DNA from: Kiloniellales bacterium
Lineage (GTDB): Bacteria > Pseudomonadota > Alphaproteobacteria > Kiloniellales > JAKSDN01
Reading direction: 5' to 3'
Assembly: GCA_022360075.1 (NCBI GenBank)
Contig: JAKSDN010000084.1
Span: 1-8,597, forward strand
DNA: 8,597 bases
The position numbers and the translations under genes are program-made. Of this stretch, positions 5,540-8,597 are shown piece after piece (position 1 is the first letter of the stretch; each line of letters begins with the position of its first letter). The notes beneath the pieces are model-generated. The model worked only from the letters and a program-made list of their open reading frames with translations, did no database searches and was not told the DNA's origin.

Positions 5540-7141
5540 TCAGACGTCCAGCCAGGTCTTTACGAGGCCGAAGTGCCAACCGATCGGATGCATGCGGTGG
5601 TTCCTGACTTTGTTGGAAACCACGATCAAATGGTCGGCACCGAACAGCATGATTGTCGGCACGCTTTCCGCAAGGCGCATCTGAAACCGGTCATAGATGG
5701 ACTTGCGCTCTTCATAGGTCAGCGCCGCTCGACCCCGATCGAGCAGTGCGCTGGCGACGTCGTCGTTCCAGTTCCGGAAGTCAGCGCCCTCCGGCTGCTT
5801 GCGGAAATGACGGTAGTAGAGGATGTTGGGGTCGGGCGGCGTCCCCCAATCATTGAGCGTAAAGCCCATCTGACGCGACCGGAAGTTGGTCAGCCAGGTG
5901 CCGAGATCGACACGGTTGATGTTCGCCCTTATGCCGCCGGCCGCCAACTGCTGGACCAAGGTCAGGGCCGCCGGCTCCATCCACTCGTAGCCAATGATCG
6001 TCGTCAGATCGATGTCGAAGCCGTCAGGATGGCCGGCTTCCGTCAGGAGCGCCTTCGCGCGTTCCACATCCACGGCCTGGTTTGGCAGCAGCTCGATGGC
6101 GACGCCCCAGCGCTCTTGCATGCCTGGAACCATGGTGCCGAGCCTCTGCCCGTAGCCGGCGATCCCCGCCTGCATGACGGCATCGCGGTCGATGAGGAGG
6201 GCGATGGCCCGGCGGACACGCTCGTCCGCCAGAGGGCCGTGCGCACAGTCGAGATCGAGCGTCTTCTGGTTGAGGGAGATCGAACGCTGCACGGTCAGCC
6301 CCTCGGCCCCTTCCAACTGCCGTGCATCCTGAGGCCGAACCAGGACCGCCATGTCGACGCGGCCGTTCTTCACCGCGACCAGCATGCCGGCACTGTTCGG
6401 GATGAAGTTGACGACGATCTCGTCAAGGTACGGCAGTCCAGGCTGCCAGTAGTCGGGGTTGCGCTCCATTCGGATGAAGCTGTTCTGCCGGAACTCCGCC
6501 ATGCGGAAGGGGCCCGTGCCAACACTGGAGCCGTTCAGCAGAGCCCGAGCGTTCGGCCGGTCGTACCAGCCGCGCGGAATCGGCGATGCGTTGCGGTGGG
6601 TTAGCGTAATGAGAAAGGCCGAGTTCGGCCCTTTCAGCGTCACTCTGACAACATGCGTGTCCAAGACCTCGACCTGCTGCACGTCGGCGAAATCCCGCGC
6701 GCCGATGGTGCCGTTTTCCGGATCGCGCATGTAGTCCAGGCTGTACTTGACGTCCTCGGCCTCGAACGGCTCGCCAATGTGAAAGGTCACCCCCTTGCGC
6801 AGATTGAACGTATAGACCGTCGCGTCCGGCGATATCTCCCAGCTCTCGGCGAGCAGCGGGTGCGGGTTGCCCGCCGGGTCGGCATAGACGAGCGTCTGGT
6901 ACATCAAAACGGCAATGAAGTTCACCGCCTCGCCGGCCTGGTGATAGATGTCCATGGAGGGTGGCTCGATCAACGAACCGACGACAAGCCGGCCACCGCT
7001 TTTCGCCTTCGGGTCGGCCGCGCCGTAGAGGATCTCATCGCCGGCGAGCGCCGGCCGGGAAGCCAATGATGCATCCAGCAAACCTGCGAGCGGCGCAAGC
7101 GCGACACCCTTGAGCAGAGTTCTTCTATAGATCTCAGACAT
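5540..7141 (-). CDS. ABC transporter substrate-binding protein, family 5 (peptide/nickel/opine type)
   Basis: A 533-residue periplasmic solute-binding protein (SBP_bac_5, cluster C) that delivers the solute to the DppBC-type permeases. The N-terminus carries a twin-arginine-like signal, YRRTLLKG (5-12), then a hydrophobic stretch and ALA|GD (31-35) as a likely cleavage site, so Tat export of a folded protein is probable. Family signatures are PLLAESWEISPDATVYTFNL (95-114) followed by RKGVTFHIGEPFEAEDVKYS (115-134), and GTGPFRM (208-214) with RMERNPDYW (224-232). The repeated ADERVRRAIALLIDRDAVMQ stretch also marks the family. The start at 7141 is chosen over upstream in-frame codons because GGAGGAG at 7145-7151 directly precedes it. 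The gene overlaps the end of the SDR gene by 8 bases. The specificity cannot be read from sequence; cluster C proteins bind peptides, nickel chelates, opines, cello-oligosaccharides and other compounds. Confidence 0.95.
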   Translation of the reverse strand: MSEIYRRTLLKGVALAPLAGLLDASLASRPALAGDEILYGAADPKAKSGGRLVVGSLIEPPSMDIYHQAGEAVNFIAVLMYQTLVYADPAGNPHPLLAESWEISPDATVYTFNLRKGVTFHIGEPFEAEDVKYSLDYMRDPENGTIGARDFADVQQVEVLDTHVVRVTLKGPNSAFLITLTHRNASPIPRGWYDRPNARALLNGSSVGTGPFRMAEFRQNSFIRMERNPDYWQPGLPYLDEIVVNFIPNSAGMLVAVKNGRVDMAVLVRPQDARQLEGAEGLTVQRSISLNQKTLDLDCAHGPLADERVRRAIALLIDRDAVMQAGIAGYGQRLGTMVPGMQERWGVAIELLPNQAVDVERAKALLTEAGHPDGFDIDLTTIIGYEWMEPAALTLVQQLAAGGIRANINRVDLGTWLTNFRSRQMGFTLNDWGTPPDPNILYYRHFRKQPEGADFRNWNDDVASALLDRGRAALTYEERKSIYDRFQMRLAESVPTIMLFGADHLIVVSNKVRNHRMHPIGWHFGLVKTWLDV

Positions 7142-8087
7142 TGGCTCCTCCGTTCGGTCCGTTGGCCTGTCGAACACAGTCGACGACAATGTCGCTTGGC
7201 GAAAAGCGCGGCACGAAACCCGTCTCGGCCGCCATGCGTTCGGACGAGACCAAAGGGTAGAGCGTTTCCGCCTCGACTCTCGAAAGGCGCACATCGAGGC
7301 CCGGGCGCAGATGCGTCACTACGTCAACGATTTCCCCGATACGCGTCGCGCCGCCGTTGACGTGGTAGATCGCCGACAATGGCTCCGGCCTTAGGCACAG
7401 ACGGAGAAACGCGGCGGCCACGTCCTCCACATGGACGATGTCGAAGGCCTGCGAGCCCCAGCTCAATTCCACCGGCCCGTCCTCCGGCCGATGCGCGAAC
7501 AGCCGCTTGAGCGGATCAAGGACGCCGGAATAGGGATGCCGCGGCCCCAAGACCAGGGTCGGACGCACCGCGGCGATATCCATACCCATCACATCATGGG
7601 CATAGGTGGAGATCTGCTCGGCCATTGCTTTGGTCAGTCCATATATGTTGCACGGCCGTGCGATCGCGCACTCGTCGACGGTCGCGTTTATCTCTCCGGC
7701 CGCCCGTCCGAGCGCGACCGTCGAGCTCGACCAAACAATCCTTGGCACGTCATGTTCCAAGGCGGATTCGACGACATTTCTCAGGCCATCGACATTGACC
7801 GCGAATGCAGCGTCCCGGTCCGCCTCGGCCGATATCGCAAGACCGGTGGAAGGCCGGCTGAACGCGGCAAGAGAGACGATCGCATGGGGCTCGACGCGTT
7901 TAATCGCCTCCGAAAGCGCAACCCGGTCGGTGACGGATCCGGCGATGAGCTCGATGTCGTCGCCCAACGCACCGCGATCGGCGGCGAGATCAATAGCGGT
8001 GACGGCGATACCGTGACGCCGAAAGGCAGCGACGACGGCCCGTCCGATGAAACCACAGGCACCAATGACAAGAACCCGTCGGACCAT
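7134..8087 (-). CDS. NAD-dependent epimerase/dehydratase-family protein (extended SDR)
   Basis: A 317-residue extended short-chain dehydrogenase/reductase. The Rossmann nucleotide-binding motif is G9-A-C-G12-F-I-G15 after the first strand, with Asp33 (AIDLAAD, 31-37) ending strand 2, which favours NAD over NADP. The active site has SSS (120-122, Ser122 aligning with the catalytic serine of GalE) and the Tyr149-x3-Lys153 pair in IYGLTK. RPTLVLGPRHPYSG (175-188) and FDIVHVEDVAAAFLRL (215-230) are family-typical, the latter being the usual cofactor/substrate-lid region. Such enzymes epimerise, dehydrate or oxidise sugars (often nucleotide-linked); some are sugar or uronate dehydrogenases that make lactones. 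The gene lies between the transporter ATPase and binding-protein genes, 9 bases after the former, with a GGGATGG-like ribosome site, and overlaps the latter by 8 bases. With the SMP-30 lactonase downstream, a dehydrogenase role is plausible but not shown. Confidence 0.92.
   Translation of the reverse strand: MVRRVLVIGACGFIGRAVVAAFRRHGIAVTAIDLAADRGALGDDIELIAGSVTDRVALSEAIKRVEPHAIVSLAAFSRPSTGLAISAEADRDAAFAVNVDGLRNVVESALEHDVPRIVWSSSTVALGRAAGEINATVDECAIARPCNIYGLTKAMAEQISTYAHDVMGMDIAAVRPTLVLGPRHPYSGVLDPLKRLFAHRPEDGPVELSWGSQAFDIVHVEDVAAAFLRLCLRPEPLSAIYHVNGGATRIGEIVDVVTHLRPGLDVRLSRVEAETLYPLVSSERMAAETGFVPRFSPSDIVVDCVRQANGPNGGANV
7145..7151 (-). promoter_or_regulatory. Strong Shine-Dalgarno of the solute-binding protein gene
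   Basis: GGAGGAG on the minus strand sits just before the ATG at 7141 and inside the end of the SDR gene. It is the best ribosome binding site in the window, in keeping with the high amount of binding protein needed relative to permease. It excludes upstream in-frame starts, which run into the SDR coding region. Confidence 0.8.
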
Positions 8088-8096
8088 CGGCCATCC

Positions 8097-8597
8097 CTAT
8101 CCCGCCGGCCGAAGCGTAAGGTCGTCGCGGATACAGGCCGTCGCCCGGCCATCGCCCTTCGGTCTCAGTGTCATCGGAGCGTGCCGGCAATCGGCGATCG
8201 CGTAGGGGCAGCGCGGATGGAAGACACACCCCGACGGAGGCGCCATCGGATTGGGGGGCTCCCCAGAAAGGGCGATTTTGCGCCTCTTCTTGTTCCCCGG
8301 ATGACTGGGCATCGCGTCCAGAAGGGCTTCGGTGTAAGGGTGGGCGGGGGCGCCGAAAACCTCGTCGCTCGCGCCTGTCTCGACCAGATGGCCCAGATAG
8401 AGGACGGCGATTCGCCCCGCCAACTGATGAACGACGCGCAGATCGTGGCTGATGAACAGCATCGCCAGATCGGCTTTTTCCTGAAGCGCCTTCAGGAGAT
8501 CGATGATCTCGGCTTGGATGGACACGTCCAACGCCGAAACCGGCTCGTCGGCAACGATCATGCGCGGCTCGACGGAAAGGGCACGCGCGATGGCCAC
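8097..8597 (-). CDS. Peptide-class ABC transporter ATPase, C-terminal part (5' end outside window)
   Basis: The last 166 residues of an Opp/Dpp-type ABC ATPase that powers the importer encoded downstream. The frame is open to the window edge, where GTG reads as an internal valine. The Walker A and signature motifs are upstream, out of view. Seen here are Walker B MIVADEP (13-19), D-loop SALD (21-24), switch histidine in ISHD (49-52) and VLYLGHLVETG (65-75), followed by the oligopeptide/dipeptide-transporter C-terminal domain (oligo_HPY) with AHPYTEALL (85-93). Four cysteines, C124, C130, C137 and C155, in the pattern GCVFHPRC...DC...AC are the conserved set that binds an iron-sulphur cluster in structurally studied Opp-type ATPases. 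Operons of this type usually carry two ATPases, DppD- and DppF-like; the fragment could be either, or the C-terminus of a fused pair. The TAG stop is 9 bases before the SDR gene. Confidence 0.93.
   Translation of the reverse strand: MAIARALSVEPRMIVADEPVSALDVSIQAEIIDLLKALQEKADLAMLFISHDLRVVHQLAGRIAVLYLGHLVETGASDEVFGAPAHPYTEALLDAMPSHPGNKKRRKIALSGEPPNPMAPPSGCVFHPRCPYAIADCRHAPMTLRPKGDGRATACIRDDLTLRPAG

Noticed and set aside
5429..6604. 391-codon plus-strand open frame opposite the binding-protein and DppB genes
   Set aside because: It is rich in Arg, His and Asp, as antisense frames of GC-rich genes usually are. The minus-strand protein has a full SBP_bac_5 signature.
7142..7294. N-terminal extension of the binding-protein frame into the SDR gene
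   Set aside because: It would place 51 basic residues before a good Tat-like signal peptide. The Shine-Dalgarno at 7145-7151 marks 7141 as the start.
1..8597. CRISPR arrays, tRNA/rRNA genes, transposases, prophage or defence genes
   Set aside because: I looked on both strands and saw no direct repeat arrays, no cloverleaf-like tracts and no mobile-element proteins. Coding is nearly continuous and compositionally even.

Overview
High-GC, gene-dense bacterial DNA. The gene content (heterotetrameric sarcosine oxidase subunits, a dipeptide/oligopeptide-type ABC transporter, an SMP-30 lactonase and a RidA-like protein in tight operons) fits an alphaproteobacterium of the Rhodospirillales/Rhizobiales/Rhodobacterales kind. 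That placement is inferred from style, not from a marker gene. Nine protein genes are supported, two of them cut by the window edges. I see no tRNA, rRNA, CRISPR array, insertion sequence or integrase.

Plus strand, 1-1941: the C-terminal third of sarcosine oxidase alpha subunit (soxA, entering from the left edge), then sarcosine oxidase gamma subunit (soxG, one base after the soxA stop), then a RidA/YjgF-family protein after a 62-bp gap. The RidA-like protein lacks the arginine used by true enamine/imine deaminases.

Convergent junction, 1942-2029: an 88-bp gap between the two oppositely transcribed blocks. It holds one short perfect hairpin and no convincing intrinsic terminator.

Minus strand, 8597-2030 (read right to left): one tight operon. 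It contains the C-terminus of an Opp/Dpp-type ABC ATPase, an NAD-dependent epimerase/dehydratase-family extended SDR, a family-5 solute-binding protein with a twin-arginine-like signal peptide, DppB-type and DppC-type permeases, an SMP-30/gluconolactonase-like protein, and a kynurenine-formamidase-like alpha/beta hydrolase. Gaps are 9 bp, -8 bp, 10 bp, -4 bp, 10 bp and 2 bp, so co-transcription is very likely. Any promoter lies beyond the right edge.

Taken together, the minus-strand operon looks like an uptake-and-processing unit. The transporter imports a small peptide-like or glycoside-like solute. An oxidoreductase, a putative lactonase and an amidase/esterase-like hydrolase then act on it. 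The adjacent sarcosine oxidase genes oxidise N-methylglycine (sarcosine) to glycine and pass the one-carbon unit to tetrahydrofolate, so an N-methylated or amine-containing nutrient is a reasonable but unproven theme. All families here are known. The novelty, if any, is in their combination and in the arginine-less RidA.
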